Assembly (NCBI RefSeq): GCF_025370105.1
Contig: NZ_JANQBK010000017.1
Coordinates: 124,001 to 188,000 of the forward strand
Length of the DNA: 64,000 nucleotides
From: Sphingomonas hylomeconis
Lineage (GTDB): Bacteria; Pseudomonadota; Alphaproteobacteria; Sphingomonadales; Sphingomonadaceae
Direction of reading: 5' to 3'
Within the stretch, counting starts at the first letter, position 1, and every line of letters begins with the position of its first letter. Shown here one piece after another: positions 8,751-16,609 of this stretch. The notes under the pieces were generated by a model, which searched no databases, was not told the origin of the DNA, and saw nothing but the letters and a program-made list of their open reading frames with translations. The translations under genes and the position numbers were made by a program.

Positions 8751-10697
8751 ATGGATTTCAGAGATCAGGAAGTGAGCGTAGAAATGGCCAGCGATGCGAT
8801 GGAAGCGACCGATACGGTAACGCGGGCCAAGGATGGCGCCAACGAACAGGGCAATGCCCAGCGCAAGCTGGAGGCGCGCGCCGATTCGAAGGAAGTGCAT
8901 GCGCAGCTCTATCCCGTGGAGGTGGATCATTCGCGCGACGCGCTGCTCACCGATTTCGGCAAGGAGACGCTGAACGACCGCTATCTGCTGCCGGGCGAGC
9001 GCTACCAGGATTTGTTCGTCCGCGTTGCCTCGGCCTATGCCGATGATGCGGCGCATGCGCAGCGGCTGTACGACGCGATCTCGCAGCTCTGGTTCATGCC
9101 CGCCACGCCGATCCTGTCGAACGGCGGCACCGGGCGTGGCCTGCCGATCTCCTGCTTCCTCAATTCGGTGCCCGACAGCCTCAACGGCATCGTCGATACC
9201 TGGAACGAGAATGTCTGGCTGGCATCGCGCGGCGGCGGCATCGGCACCTATTGGGGCAATGTCCGCGGCATCGGCGAGCCGGTCGGCCTCAACGGCAAGA
9301 CCAGCGGCATCATCCCGTTCGTCCGCGTGATGGATTCGCTGACGCTGGCGATCAGCCAGGGCAGCCTGCGCCGCGGCTCGGCGGCGGTGTATCTCGATGT
9401 CTCGCATCCCGAGATCGAGGAGTTCCTCGAGATCCGCAAGGCGTCGGGCGATTTCAACCGCAAGGCGCTCAACCTGCACCACGGCGTGTTGCTCACCGAC
9501 GCGTTCATGGAAGCGGTGCGCGCCGGCGACGAATGGGTGCTTCGCAGCCCCAAGGACCAGTCGGAGCGCGCGCGCGTCGATGCGCGCGGCCTGTTCCAGA
9601 AGCTGGTCGAGACGCGTCTTGCCACCGGCGAGCCGTACATCGTCTTCGCCGATACGGTGAACCGCATGATGCCCAAGCATCACCGCGATCTCGGGCTCAA
9701 GGTCTCGACCTCGAACCTGTGCAGCGAGATCACGCTGCCGACCGGCACCGACCATCTCGGCAACGATCGTACCGCGGTCTGCTGCCTGTCGTCGCTGAAC
9801 CTCGAAACCTGGGACCAGTGGAAGGACCAGAAGGGCTTCATCGAGGATGTGATGCGCTTCCTCGATAACGTGCTGCAGGATTATATCGACCGGGCCGAGC
9901 CGGGCATGGAGCGCGCGGCGTACAGCGCGGCGCGCGAGCGCTCGGTGGGCCTCGGCGTGATGGGCTTCCACTCCTTCCTGCAGGCGCGCGGGCTGGCGTT
10001 CGAGGGCGCGATGGCCAAGTCGTGGAACCTGCGCATGTTCAAGCACATCAAGGGCCAGGTCGACGAAGCGTCGATGCAGCTCGCGGTGGAGCGTGGGCCG
10101 TGCCCCGATGCCGCGGACATGGGCGCGATGGAGCGGTTCAGCTGCAAGATGGCGATCGCGCCGACCGCGTCGATCTCGATCATCTGCGGCGGCACCAGCG
10201 CGTGCATCGAGCCGATCCCGGCCAATATCTACACGCACAAGACGCTGTCGGGCTCCTTCTCGGTGAAGAATCCGTATCTCGAAAAGCTGTTCAACGAGAA
10301 ATCGAAGAACTCCGAAGCGGTGTGGAACTCGATCACCGAAAAGGGCGGCTCGGTGCAGCATCTCGATTTCCTCAGCCAGGAGGAAAAGGATTGCTACAAG
10401 ACCAGCTTCGAGATCGACCAGCGCTGGCTGATCGAGCTGCAGGCCGATCGCACGCCCTATATCGATCAGTCGACCTCGCTGAACCTGTTCATCCCGGCCG
10501 ACGTCGAGAAATGGGATCTGCTGATGCTGCATTTCCGCGCCTGGGAGCTGGGGGTGAAGTCGCTCTATTACCTGCGCTCGAAGAGCATCCAGCGCGCCGG
10601 CTTCGCCGGCGGCGTGGAGGCCGACAACACCATCGCCCCGCCGACGTTCGAGCTCGCCGAGAGCACGGATTACGACGAATGCTTGGCGTGTCAGTAG
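8751..10697 (+). CDS. nrdA: class I ribonucleoside-diphosphate reductase, alpha subunit
   Basis: 648 aa. With NrdB it reduces ribonucleotides to deoxyribonucleotides for DNA synthesis. Landmarks are C135 in ISCFLNS (active-site thiol), NLCSEITLPT (radical cysteine and glutamate), and the swinging C-terminal pair C644/C647 in ECLACQ. The N-terminal 50 residues are low-complexity and show no ATP-cone motif, so dATP activity control through that domain seems absent; this shorter form is seen in many alphaproteobacteria. ATG 8751 (MDFRDQEVSV) is preferred over the GTG at 8718. nrdB lies 1.1 kb downstream, after three small genes. Confidence 0.96.
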   Translation: MDFRDQEVSVEMASDAMEATDTVTRAKDGANEQGNAQRKLEARADSKEVHAQLYPVEVDHSRDALLTDFGKETLNDRYLLPGERYQDLFVRVASAYADDAAHAQRLYDAISQLWFMPATPILSNGGTGRGLPISCFLNSVPDSLNGIVDTWNENVWLASRGGGIGTYWGNVRGIGEPVGLNGKTSGIIPFVRVMDSLTLAISQGSLRRGSAAVYLDVSHPEIEEFLEIRKASGDFNRKALNLHHGVLLTDAFMEAVRAGDEWVLRSPKDQSERARVDARGLFQKLVETRLATGEPYIVFADTVNRMMPKHHRDLGLKVSTSNLCSEITLPTGTDHLGNDRTAVCCLSSLNLETWDQWKDQKGFIEDVMRFLDNVLQDYIDRAEPGMERAAYSAARERSVGLGVMGFHSFLQARGLAFEGAMAKSWNLRMFKHIKGQVDEASMQLAVERGPCPDAADMGAMERFSCKMAIAPTASISIICGGTSACIEPIPANIYTHKTLSGSFSVKNPYLEKLFNEKSKNSEAVWNSITEKGGSVQHLDFLSQEEKDCYKTSFEIDQRWLIELQADRTPYIDQSTSLNLFIPADVEKWDLLMLHFRAWELGVKSLYYLRSKSIQRAGFAGGVEADNTIAPPTFELAESTDYDECLACQ

Positions 10698-10763
10698 CCT
10701 GAAGAGGGCGGCGAGCGGCGGCCGGCCGCTCGCCTGGATGACGTCGCCGGAGGGAGTTGCGGC

Positions 10764-11174
10764 ATGGACCAGAAATCGGGCTGCACCTTGATGGCCATTG
10801 TCGGCGGCGCACTGCTGTTGCTGGTGATCATGCTCGCCTATCCGCAATACCGCGTCTATTCGCAGCGCCTTGCCGGGCAGGCCGCATTGGCCGAAGCGCA
10901 ATCCTCGCGGCAGGTCGCGATCCTGGAGGCGCATGCCAAGAAGGAAAGCGCGATCTCGCTTGCCGAGGCCGAGGTAATCCGGGCGAAGGGCGCCGCGCAG
11001 TCCAACGCGATCCTGCAGGGCAGTCTTGGCGGCCCGGAGGGCTATCTGCGCTATCTGCAGATTCAGGCGCTGGAATCGAGCCGCGCGTCGCTGATCTACG
11101 TGCCCACCGAAGCCGGTCTCCCGGTCACCGAAGCGCGGCGCCTCGGCGCCGAGCCGCAGGGCACGGATCAATGA
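10764..11174 (+). CDS. single-pass membrane protein with SPFH-like helix
   Basis: 136 aa. Residues 9-28 form one membrane helix (LMAIVGGALLLLVIMLAYP), followed by a long Ala/Glu-rich helix with AEAEVIRAKGAAQSNAIL and a C-terminal segment GYLRYLQIQALE. That pattern resembles the coiled-coil tail of HflC/prohibitin-type SPFH proteins, but the SPFH core domain is absent. It may be a membrane-tethered oligomerising peptide. GGAGGGAG sits upstream of the ATG. It lies 67 bp after nrdA on the same strand; a link to ribonucleotide reduction is not shown by the sequence. Confidence 0.75.
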   Translation: MDQKSGCTLMAIVGGALLLLVIMLAYPQYRVYSQRLAGQAALAEAQSSRQVAILEAHAKKESAISLAEAEVIRAKGAAQSNAILQGSLGGPEGYLRYLQIQALESSRASLIYVPTEAGLPVTEARRLGAEPQGTDQ

Positions 11175-11200
11175 CGATGGCGTTCGATCTTGGGCGGCAG

Positions 11201-11241
11201 ACACGAAAAACCCCGGCCCGCGCAGCGCGGACCGGGGTTCG
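11201..11241 (-). terminator. rho-independent terminator for the DUF2171 gene
   Basis: Stem AACCCCGG (11209-11216) with CCGGGGTT (11232-11239), with an extra GCGC pairing inside. On the minus strand the stem is followed by a T-run (complement of the A-run at 11206-11210). It also lies 27 bp after the plus-strand gene ending at 11174. Confidence 0.8.
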
Positions 11242-11269
11242 TCATCGTTCGTCTGCTAGGCGGAAAGGC

Positions 11270-11530
11270 TTACGCCTCTTCCTCCAGCCCGACCGCCACG
11301 TCGGCGTTCGCGCTCAGGCGCACCTTGTCGCCCTCGACGCCGGCGACCAGGCCGCCCGAGATGTAATGGTGATGCCCTTCGTGCTTGCCGGTACCCTCGG
11401 CGACCTGCGCGCCCGAATCCTTCTTGGTCAGCTTGATGCGGTCGCCCTCGACATGGTCGACGGTGCCGACATGCACGCCGTCGGCGCCGATGACTTCCAT
11501 ATGCTCTTTGATTGCGCTGAGATCGGCCAT
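11270..11530 (-). CDS. DUF2171 domain protein
   Basis: 86 aa. MADLSAIKEHMEVIGADGVHVG opens a PRC-barrel-like small beta domain, with VDHVEGDRIKLTKKDS and HHHYISGGLVAGVEGDKVRL, the typical DUF2171 pattern. These are small cytosolic proteins often abundant under stress; the function is unknown. AAGGAG lies upstream of the ATG on the minus strand. It is the only gene in the nrd interval read in the opposite direction and has its own terminator. Confidence 0.9.
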   Translation of the reverse strand: MADLSAIKEHMEVIGADGVHVGTVDHVEGDRIKLTKKDSGAQVAEGTGKHEGHHHYISGGLVAGVEGDKVRLSANADVAVGLEEEA

Positions 11531-11589
11531 TGCGGTAGCTCCTTCGTTACGGTTGCGGCATCTGAACGCTTCAGCGGCGAGTTGGTCGC

Positions 11590-11790
11590 ATGAGCTGGCA
11601 GATCCTCATCATGTATGGTGTCGCCGCGGTGTTTTCCATCATCGGCGCCTATATGCTGCTCGCGCTGACGCGGCCCGCCGGCCCGGCCAAGGTCTATGTC
11701 TTCCGCATGGTCGGGATCATGGCGCTGTCCGCGGGCATCGTGCTCGCCATGTCGGCGACCGCGATGTGGCAGTGGAGCGCCCCCGGCTGA
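11590..11790 (+). CDS. small two-helix membrane protein
   Basis: 66 aa with two membrane helices: ILIMYGVAAVFSIIGAYMLLAL and VFRMVGIMALSAGIVLAMSATA, joined by a short TRPAGPAK loop. No known motif. It lies 45 bp before nrdB and could share its transcript. The start has no strong ribosome site (GGCGAG at distance). Confidence 0.65.
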   Translation: MSWQILIMYGVAAVFSIIGAYMLLALTRPAGPAKVYVFRMVGIMALSAGIVLAMSATAMWQWSAPG

Positions 11791-11835
11791 CCCGCCCCCC
11801 TTTTCGCCTATTCAATGTTTCCCGGAGTAACGCAC

Positions 11836-12891
11836 ATGTCCCTCACCGAAGCCCGCAAGCAGTACAAGCCGTTCGAATACCCTTGGGCGTTCGATTTCTG
11901 GAAGCGCCAGCAGCAGATCCACTGGATGCCGGAGGAAGTGCCGCTCGGCGAGGATTGCCGCGATTGGGCGCAGAAGCTCACCGATCACGAGCGCAACCTG
12001 CTGACGCAGATCTTCCGCTTCTTCACCCAGGCGGATGTCGAGGTGCAGGATTGCTATCACGAGAAATACGGCCGCATCTTCAAGCCGACCGAGATCAAGA
12101 TGATGCTGGCCGCGTTCAGCAACATGGAGACGGTGCACATCGCCGCCTACAGCCATCTGCTCGACACGATCGGCATGCCCGAGAGCGAATATGGCGCCTT
12201 CCTCGAATATAGCGAGATGAAGGACAAGCACGATTACCTGCAGACGTTCGGCGTCGATACCGACGAGGACATCGCCAAGACGCTCGCCATGTTCGGCGGC
12301 TTCACCGAGGGGCTGCAGCTGTTCGCCAGCTTCGCCATGCTGATGAACTTCCCGCGCTTCAACAAGATGAAGGGCATGGGCCAGATCGTCACCTGGTCGA
12401 TCCGCGACGAGACGCTGCACTGCGAAGGCATCATCAAGCTGTTCCACGCCTTCTGCGCGGAGCGCGATTGCTTCACCAAGGGCGTGCAGTCCGACATCCG
12501 CGACATGTGCCAGACGACGGTGCATCTCGAGGATGCGTTCATCGATCTCGCGTTCGAGATGGGCCCGGTCAACGGCATGACCGCCAAGGAGATCAAGAAA
12601 TATGTCCGCTTCACCGCGGACTGGCGCCTGGCGCAGCTCGGCCTCAAGCCGATCTACATGATCGAGGAACATCCGATTCCCTGGCTGATCCCGATGCTCA
12701 ACGGCATCGAGCACGCCAACTTCTTCGAACAGCGCGCGACGGAATATTCCAAGGCCGCGACGCGCGGCAACTGGAACGACGTGTGGGACGGCTTCGACAA
12801 GCGCCAGAAGGCCAAGGCGGGCCCGGCGGCGAACGAGGAAATGGTGTCCGGCGGGGACATGTTCTCGCAGGCGGGGATTGCGGCGGAATGA
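11836..12891 (+). CDS. nrdB: class I ribonucleoside-diphosphate reductase, beta subunit
   Basis: 351 aa. It generates the radical used by NrdA. The diiron ligand set is complete: D67, E98, H101, E158, E192 and H195 (METVH, GFTEGL, RDETLH). Y105 is in the position of the radical tyrosine (ETVHIAAY), so this is a tyrosyl-radical class Ia-type subunit. GGAGTAA eight bases before the ATG at 11836 supports the start. No ATP-cone is present here either. Confidence 0.96.
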   Translation: MSLTEARKQYKPFEYPWAFDFWKRQQQIHWMPEEVPLGEDCRDWAQKLTDHERNLLTQIFRFFTQADVEVQDCYHEKYGRIFKPTEIKMMLAAFSNMETVHIAAYSHLLDTIGMPESEYGAFLEYSEMKDKHDYLQTFGVDTDEDIAKTLAMFGGFTEGLQLFASFAMLMNFPRFNKMKGMGQIVTWSIRDETLHCEGIIKLFHAFCAERDCFTKGVQSDIRDMCQTTVHLEDAFIDLAFEMGPVNGMTAKEIKKYVRFTADWRLAQLGLKPIYMIEEHPIPWLIPMLNGIEHANFFEQRATEYSKAATRGNWNDVWDGFDKRQKAKAGPAANEEMVSGGDMFSQAGIAAE

Positions 12892-12899
12892 GCGCCGGG

Positions 12900-12987
12900 C
12901 GCGGGATTAGCGCCCGCTAATCCCCGCCTCAAGGCGCGACCGGCCGGCGGCGCCACAGCGCCGGCCGACGGCATGGGCTTTGCCCAT
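12900..12987. terminator. three successive hairpins after nrdB
   Basis: GCGGGATTAGC/GCTAATCCCCGC, then CCGGCCGGCGGCGC/GCGCCGGCCG, then GGCATGGGC/GCCCATGCC. There is no T-run. They probably mark the 3' end of the nrdB transcript. Confidence 0.5.
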
Positions 12988-13019
12988 GCCCACGACAGGA
13001 GATGGTGGGAGGGCAGGGG

Positions 13020-13328
13020 GTGATCGGTCCGCTAGAAGTCCGCCAGACCGAAACCTACGCCCGCTGGTACGCCGACCTGCGCGATCTGCGCGCAAGAGCC
13101 CGGATCGATGCCCGCATCCGCCGCCTGGCGCTCGGCAATCTTAGCGACGTAAAGTCGCTGGGCGGCGGCATCAGCGAACTGCGCATCGATTACGGACCCG
13201 GCTACCGCATCTATATCGCCCAATATGGCACCGCGCTGGTCCTGCTGCTGACCGGAGGTGACAAAGCGCAGCAGAGAGCGGATATTGCCCGCGCACGTGC
13301 GCTGGCTGCGGCATGGGAGTCCGACTGA
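13020..13328 (+). CDS. RelE/ParE-family toxin (Gp49/HigB-like)
   Basis: 102 aa from GTG 13020, which has GGAGGG seven bases upstream; ATG 13002 is in frame but has its ribosome site too close. The sequence ETYARWYADLRDLRARARIDARIRRL, then GISELRIDYGPGYRIYIAQYG and a LLLTGGDKAQQ end, matches the 'addiction module killer protein' group of the RelE superfamily. It probably cleaves or blocks translated mRNA unless bound by the next gene's product. The stop overlaps the antitoxin start by one base (TGATG). Confidence 0.9.
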   Translation: MIGPLEVRQTETYARWYADLRDLRARARIDARIRRLALGNLSDVKSLGGGISELRIDYGPGYRIYIAQYGTALVLLLTGGDKAQQRADIARARALAAAWESD

Positions 13329-13570
13329 TGGCTATCGAAACGACCCGCTGGGATGTCGTCGATCGCCTCGACAGCGAAGAGATGATCCTCGCCTATCTCG
13401 AAGCCGTGTTCGAGGATGGCGATCCCGCGCTGATCGCCGCCGCGCTCAACGACGTCGCGCGCGCCCAAGGACGGCATCCGGCGCTTGATCTGTCGCCCGG
13501 CGCCGATATCGGCGCGCTGATTCGCGCGATGAAGTCGCTGGGGCTGGAACTGACGGCGAAGGCGGCGTGA
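13328..13570 (+). CDS. HI1420-family addiction module antidote protein
   Basis: 80 aa, MAIETTRWDVVDRLDSEEMI, then AYLEAVFEDGDPALIAAALNDVARAQG, the HTH-like pattern of the HI1420 antidote family. It should bind the toxin encoded just upstream and repress the operon. The order toxin-then-antitoxin is normal for this family. The gene starts inside the stop of the toxin, indicating coupled translation. Confidence 0.9.
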   Translation: MAIETTRWDVVDRLDSEEMILAYLEAVFEDGDPALIAAALNDVARAQGRHPALDLSPGADIGALIRAMKSLGLELTAKAA

Positions 13571-13622
13571 TGCGCGAGCGCGAATCAATCGCTACGAAAC
13601 CCTAGGGCCTACGGAGCATCTG

Positions 13623-13865
13623 ATGCCCGTCGTCTTTCGCCACATCGGCTACCGCTTCTTCTTCTATTCCAACGAAGGCGATCCGCTTGAGCCGGTCCAC
13701 ATCCACGTGTTCAAGGACGGGGCCGAAGCCAAGTTCTGGCTTCAGCCGGAAGTGAATGTGGCGTACAATAGCGGCTTCAACGCGCGGACGCTCGCGATGC
13801 TCAGCCGCATCGTCGCCGATCGCAGCGCCGAGATCGAAAGCGCATGGCATGACTATTTCGCCTAA
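13623..13865 (+). CDS. DUF4160 protein
   Basis: 80 aa. FRHIGYRFFFYSNEGDPLEP, then VHIHVFKDGAEAKFWL and a terminal IESAWHDYF, the hallmark of DUF4160. These small proteins usually come with a DUF2442 protein, and the pair is regarded as toxin-antitoxin-like by arrangement, without proof of mechanism. Here the next gene is that partner and overlaps by 17 bases. Confidence 0.88.
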   Translation: MPVVFRHIGYRFFFYSNEGDPLEPVHIHVFKDGAEAKFWLQPEVNVAYNSGFNARTLAMLSRIVADRSAEIESAWHDYFA

Positions 13866-14106
13866 GGCTACCGAAGTACGCTTCGATGCCGACCAGATGT
13901 GGGTCGAGCTCGATGATGGCCGCACGCTGGGCGTGCCGCTTGCCTGGTTTCCGCGGCTGTTCGGCGCCAATCCCGCCGATCTTGGGGCAGTCGAGATCAG
14001 CCCGCACGGCTTGCATTGGGAAGCGCTCGACGAAGACATTTCCATCGCCGGATTGCTTGCGGGCAGAGGCGATCGGACGATGCTCCCGAAGAACCGGGCG
14101 GCCTAA
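13849..14106 (+). CDS. DUF2442 protein
   Basis: 85 aa. ATEVRFDADQMWVELDDGRTL, then VPLAWFPRLFGANP and ISPHGLHWEALDEDISIAGLL, a clear DUF2442 domain. It probably acts with the DUF4160 protein. The start lies inside the last codons of the DUF4160 gene. At its 3' end it touches, tail to tail, a broken antitoxin gene on the other strand. Confidence 0.88.
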   Translation: MTISPKATEVRFDADQMWVELDDGRTLGVPLAWFPRLFGANPADLGAVEISPHGLHWEALDEDISIAGLLAGRGDRTMLPKNRAA

Positions 14107-14276
14107 CCTTCAGGCTTGAGGTCGCGCCACACCTGCTCGACCGGGATCATCGCCGTGCGGTCGCGGCTCTGCGCCAGTCCGCGCTCGATCTGCGCGCGCT
14201 CCCAGGCGGCATAGCCGGATTCCGTCGCGCCCTATTGCTCGGCGAGCTTCTCGGCGGGAAGGGCAATCGGGGTCAT
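14103..14276 (-). pseudogene. broken antitoxin-like gene
   Basis: 58 codons from ATG 14276 to TAG 14103, with one in-frame TAG at codon 15 (14232-14234). After the stop the reading is ESGYAAWERAQIERGLAQ, then IPVEQVWRDLKPEG. That is the C-terminal shape of small RelB/ParD-like antitoxins that precede RelE-type toxins. No toxin follows it on the minus strand; instead the DUF4160/DUF2442 pair meets it tail to tail. A single-base change restores an open frame, so decay or a base error are both possible. Confidence 0.6.
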
Positions 14277-14348
14277 CCCCACAAGTGCATCACCGTTTGC
14301 GCATTACGAAAATCGCAGGATTACCAGCGGTCCGACGTGCATTTCCAA

Positions 14349-14478
14349 TCCTCCCCCGCCAGGGGGAGGTGGCGCGGAGCGCCGGAGGGGGAGGTACGCG
14401 CGCCCTGTCCGGCGAAGGACGGCGCTTCCGCCCCCTCCGTCGGCCTGCGGCCGCCACCTCCCCCTGGCGGGGGAGGAT
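14349..14478. repeat. class A intergenic palindromic repeat, variant
   Basis: Outer arms TCCTCCCCCGCCAGGGGGAGG and CCTCCCCCTGGCGGGGGAGGA, about 130 bp overall, with inner CCGGAGGGGG and CCCCCTCCGTCGGCCTGCGG modules shared with the copies at 2549-2676 and 34127-34257. It lies between the broken antitoxin and the DUF6629 gene. Confidence 0.85.
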
Positions 14479-14484
14479 CGAACC

Positions 14485-15183
14485 TCATCCCCGCAACCAC
14501 GACAACACAAACGGCCGCCGCACCGCGCTCGTCCCGTTCGGCGTCGCCACATCGATGTCCTGCTGGTGGAATTGGCGGTACAGCACCACGCTCAGCACCG
14601 CGGCATAGAAGCACCACACCGAGGCGAAGGCATAGCCCTTCACCAGATGCACGATCGTCAGCCCGAACACGTTGAGCAGGCCGTAGCCGCGCACCACGCG
14701 GTGCGTCGACAGCAACAAAGCACTGCACGTCGCCAGGATGTAGAGCAGCGAGACCCACATCCGGCTGGTGATCGGGTTGCTATAGGTGATCGAATGCTGG
14801 TCGATCACCGCGCAGGTCGGCGCCACGATTAGCCCGGTCATGTCCCACGCGAAGACCAGCGCGCCGACTGCGCACAGTGCCAGGATCGCGCCGCGCCGCC
14901 ACCCCGGCGGCTCCATCAGCACCACCGCCACCGGCATCAGCAGGGGCAGGATGCCGATCGCATACAATGTGTAGAGGAAGACGAGATGATCGCGCGCGGT
15001 CGGCCCGAGCCGCCCCTCGAGCGCCAGCCACACCAGTCCCTCGCCGAACTGATGCACCGCGAACAGCAGGGGTACGCAGGCGAACAGCAACGTGCGCGGC
15101 TCGCGCACATGGCGCAGCGTCGCCACCCCGATCGTCGCCAGCACGGCCGCGGCGGTGAAACTGGCAGGGGCCGAAAAGCACAT
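14485..15183 (-). CDS. DUF6629 family membrane protein
   Basis: 232 aa. MCFSAPASFTAAAVLATIG is the family's hallmark start, followed by about seven membrane helices with HQFGEGLVWL and TYSNPITSRMWVSLLYILAT. The family is of unknown function and sits in the inner membrane. The short hydrophilic C-terminus ends VRRPFVLSWLRG. No neighbours suggest a role; it is divergent from the HTH-like gene at 15374. Confidence 0.9.
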   Translation of the reverse strand: MCFSAPASFTAAAVLATIGVATLRHVREPRTLLFACVPLLFAVHQFGEGLVWLALEGRLGPTARDHLVFLYTLYAIGILPLLMPVAVVLMEPPGWRRGAILALCAVGALVFAWDMTGLIVAPTCAVIDQHSITYSNPITSRMWVSLLYILATCSALLLSTHRVVRGYGLLNVFGLTIVHLVKGYAFASVWCFYAAVLSVVLYRQFHQQDIDVATPNGTSAVRRPFVLSWLRG

Positions 15184-15373
15184 GGGGGCAAGTCTTTCCA
15201 GGGCGGGCGATATGCCTGAGTGGCGCTATTCGCCCGCGATGGCCAGCGCCGATCGCGCCGCCGGGCCGGCGCGGGCGGGCAGGGGCGGGGCAGGCGGGTG
15301 CGCCGATTCTCCCTGTCCTACATGAACCAAAAGGGTTAAATGGTTGCGCTCCAAAACACCAGAGGAGCCGATC

Positions 15374-15973
15374 ATGTTCGACGATGACGATAGCAAGACC
15401 CCCGCCGATCCCATCGATCTCAGCAGCTATGCCCCGGTCGCGCTGCAGCCGCGCCGCGATGGCTGGACCGCCGAGCGGCAACGCACCTTCCTGACCGCTC
15501 TGGCCGAGACCGGATCGATCTCGCTCGCCAGCAGCGAGGCGGGGATTTCCGCGCGCTCGGCTTACCGGCTGCGCGCCCGGCCCGAGGGGGCGGCCTTTGC
15601 CGCGGCCTGGGAGCAGGCGCTGCGGCTCGCCGCGCTCCGCCTCGTCACGATCGCTTATGAGCGCGCGGTGCGCGGCACGGTGCACGAACTGTGGAAGAAT
15701 GGCGATCTGGTCGGCGAAACGCGGACTCCGTCGGACAAATTGCTCATCTTCCTGCTCAGCCGGCTGCTCGCCGGCGGCGCGCACGGTCTGCTGGCCGGCG
15801 CGGGCGGCGCGGCGGTCGATCCGCCGGCCGCGGCCTTTCCCGCCGCGCTCGATCGGCTGGTCGATAGCGATGTGCCGCTGGTGCCGATCAGCAGCCGCGA
15901 TTTCTACGCGCAGCCGCCAGTCCACGATCCCGATCCGGCAGCCGCGCCCGGCGACCCCGACGAGGACGCGTGA
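15374..15973 (+). CDS. HTH-like protein (terminase-small-subunit-like start)
   Basis: 199 aa. After an acidic start (MFDDDDSKTPADPIDLSSYA) comes WTAERQRTFLTALAETGSI, then LASSEAGISARSAYRLRARP. This is a helix-turn-helix of the type seen in phage terminase small subunits and related regulators. A helical segment LRLVTIAYERAVRG follows, and the C-terminus is proline-rich and probably disordered. AGAGGAG eight bases before the ATG supports the start. It is probably DNA-binding; no phage genes lie around it, so a terminase role is unlikely. Confidence 0.75.
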   Translation: MFDDDDSKTPADPIDLSSYAPVALQPRRDGWTAERQRTFLTALAETGSISLASSEAGISARSAYRLRARPEGAAFAAAWEQALRLAALRLVTIAYERAVRGTVHELWKNGDLVGETRTPSDKLLIFLLSRLLAGGAHGLLAGAGGAAVDPPAAAFPAALDRLVDSDVPLVPISSRDFYAQPPVHDPDPAAAPGDPDEDA

Positions 15974-15986
15974 CGCGCGCGCGCGT

Positions 15987-16012
15987 GAGCGTGCGACTTT
16001 CGCGACTTTCGC
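15987..16012 (+). repeat. class E 26-bp repeat, copy 1
   Basis: The 26 bases from GAGCGTGCGACTTTCGCGAC onward are identical, in reverse complement, to 22538-22563. It lies 14 bp after the stop of the HTH-like gene and contains a tandem CGACTTTCG unit. Confidence 0.85.
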
Positions 16013-16087
16013 CCGCTTGACGCGCTCTATTTGATGTTACAACATCACCTTTGCCGGCGTGCCTGCCGGCACCGAACGGAGGTTGCC

Positions 16088-16543
16088 ATGACTGCCCGTG
16101 CCACGACGTTCCGCCCCCGCCAGTTCCGGCCCGCGCAGGACGAACCGCTGTTCACCGCGATGAACATCACGCCGCTGATCGATGTGCTGCTCGTGCTGCT
16201 GGTGATGATGATCCTGACGATCCCGATCGTGACGCACGAGGTGCCGGTCGATCTGCCGCAGCCCGGGCCGTCCGGTCGGAGCAGCGCGACGATCCACCGC
16301 ATTGCGCTGACCCCTGGTGGCGCGCTGGTCTGGGATGGCGCGGCGATCGCCGATGCGGCGCTGCCCGCGCGGCTCGCCGGCTTCATGAAGGAGGAGGATG
16401 CGCAGCTGCAGATCGAGGCCGCGCCGCAGGCGCGTTACGAGCGCTTCGCGCAGACGCTGGCGGTGATCCGCGGCGCCGGCGTCACGCGATTGGGCTTTGT
16501 CGGCAATGAACGCTTTGCCGATTTCGCCGCGCCGCTGCGCTAA
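16088..16543 (+). CDS. ExbD/TolR family biopolymer transport protein
   Basis: 151 aa. The single membrane helix (MNITPLIDVLLVLLVMMILT) carries the conserved aspartate in PLIDVLLVLL that takes part in proton-driven energy transfer to TonB or TolA. The periplasmic domain follows (VPVDLPQPGP onward). GGAGG with six-base spacing precedes the ATG. No exbB/tolQ or tonB gene is next to it, so it is a stand-alone copy. A TonB-dependent receptor occurs at 36.9 kb, but a link is only possible. Confidence 0.9.
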   Translation: MTARATTFRPRQFRPAQDEPLFTAMNITPLIDVLLVLLVMMILTIPIVTHEVPVDLPQPGPSGRSSATIHRIALTPGGALVWDGAAIADAALPARLAGFMKEEDAQLQIEAAPQARYERFAQTLAVIRGAGVTRLGFVGNERFADFAAPLR

Positions 16544-16609
16544 GCCGCGGAACGGGCGGGGGCGGGGCGGCGTTGAGGGGCCTCGCACCCGCCGACCGAA
16601 GGTATTGCA

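Noticed and set aside
8595..11204. 869-codon open frame on the minus strand opposite nrdA
   Set aside because: It is the antisense shadow of the high-GC nrdA gene, with Arg/His/Asp-rich translation and no domain. The same applies to long frames opposite dnaK (30601-32661), scpA (53889-55781), the TonB receptor (36881-39151) and others.
12900..13000. Hairpin cluster as an integron or attachment site
   Set aside because: Three simple hairpins with no integrase gene or direct repeats; read as transcript end after nrdB.
14016..14675. 219-codon plus-strand frame across the class A repeat
   Set aside because: It reads through DUF2442 out of frame, the repeat and the antisense of DUF6629; composition is Arg/Pro-rich shadow.
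15374..15973. Phage terminase small subunit
   Set aside because: Only the helix-turn-helix start is similar; no other phage gene is nearby.
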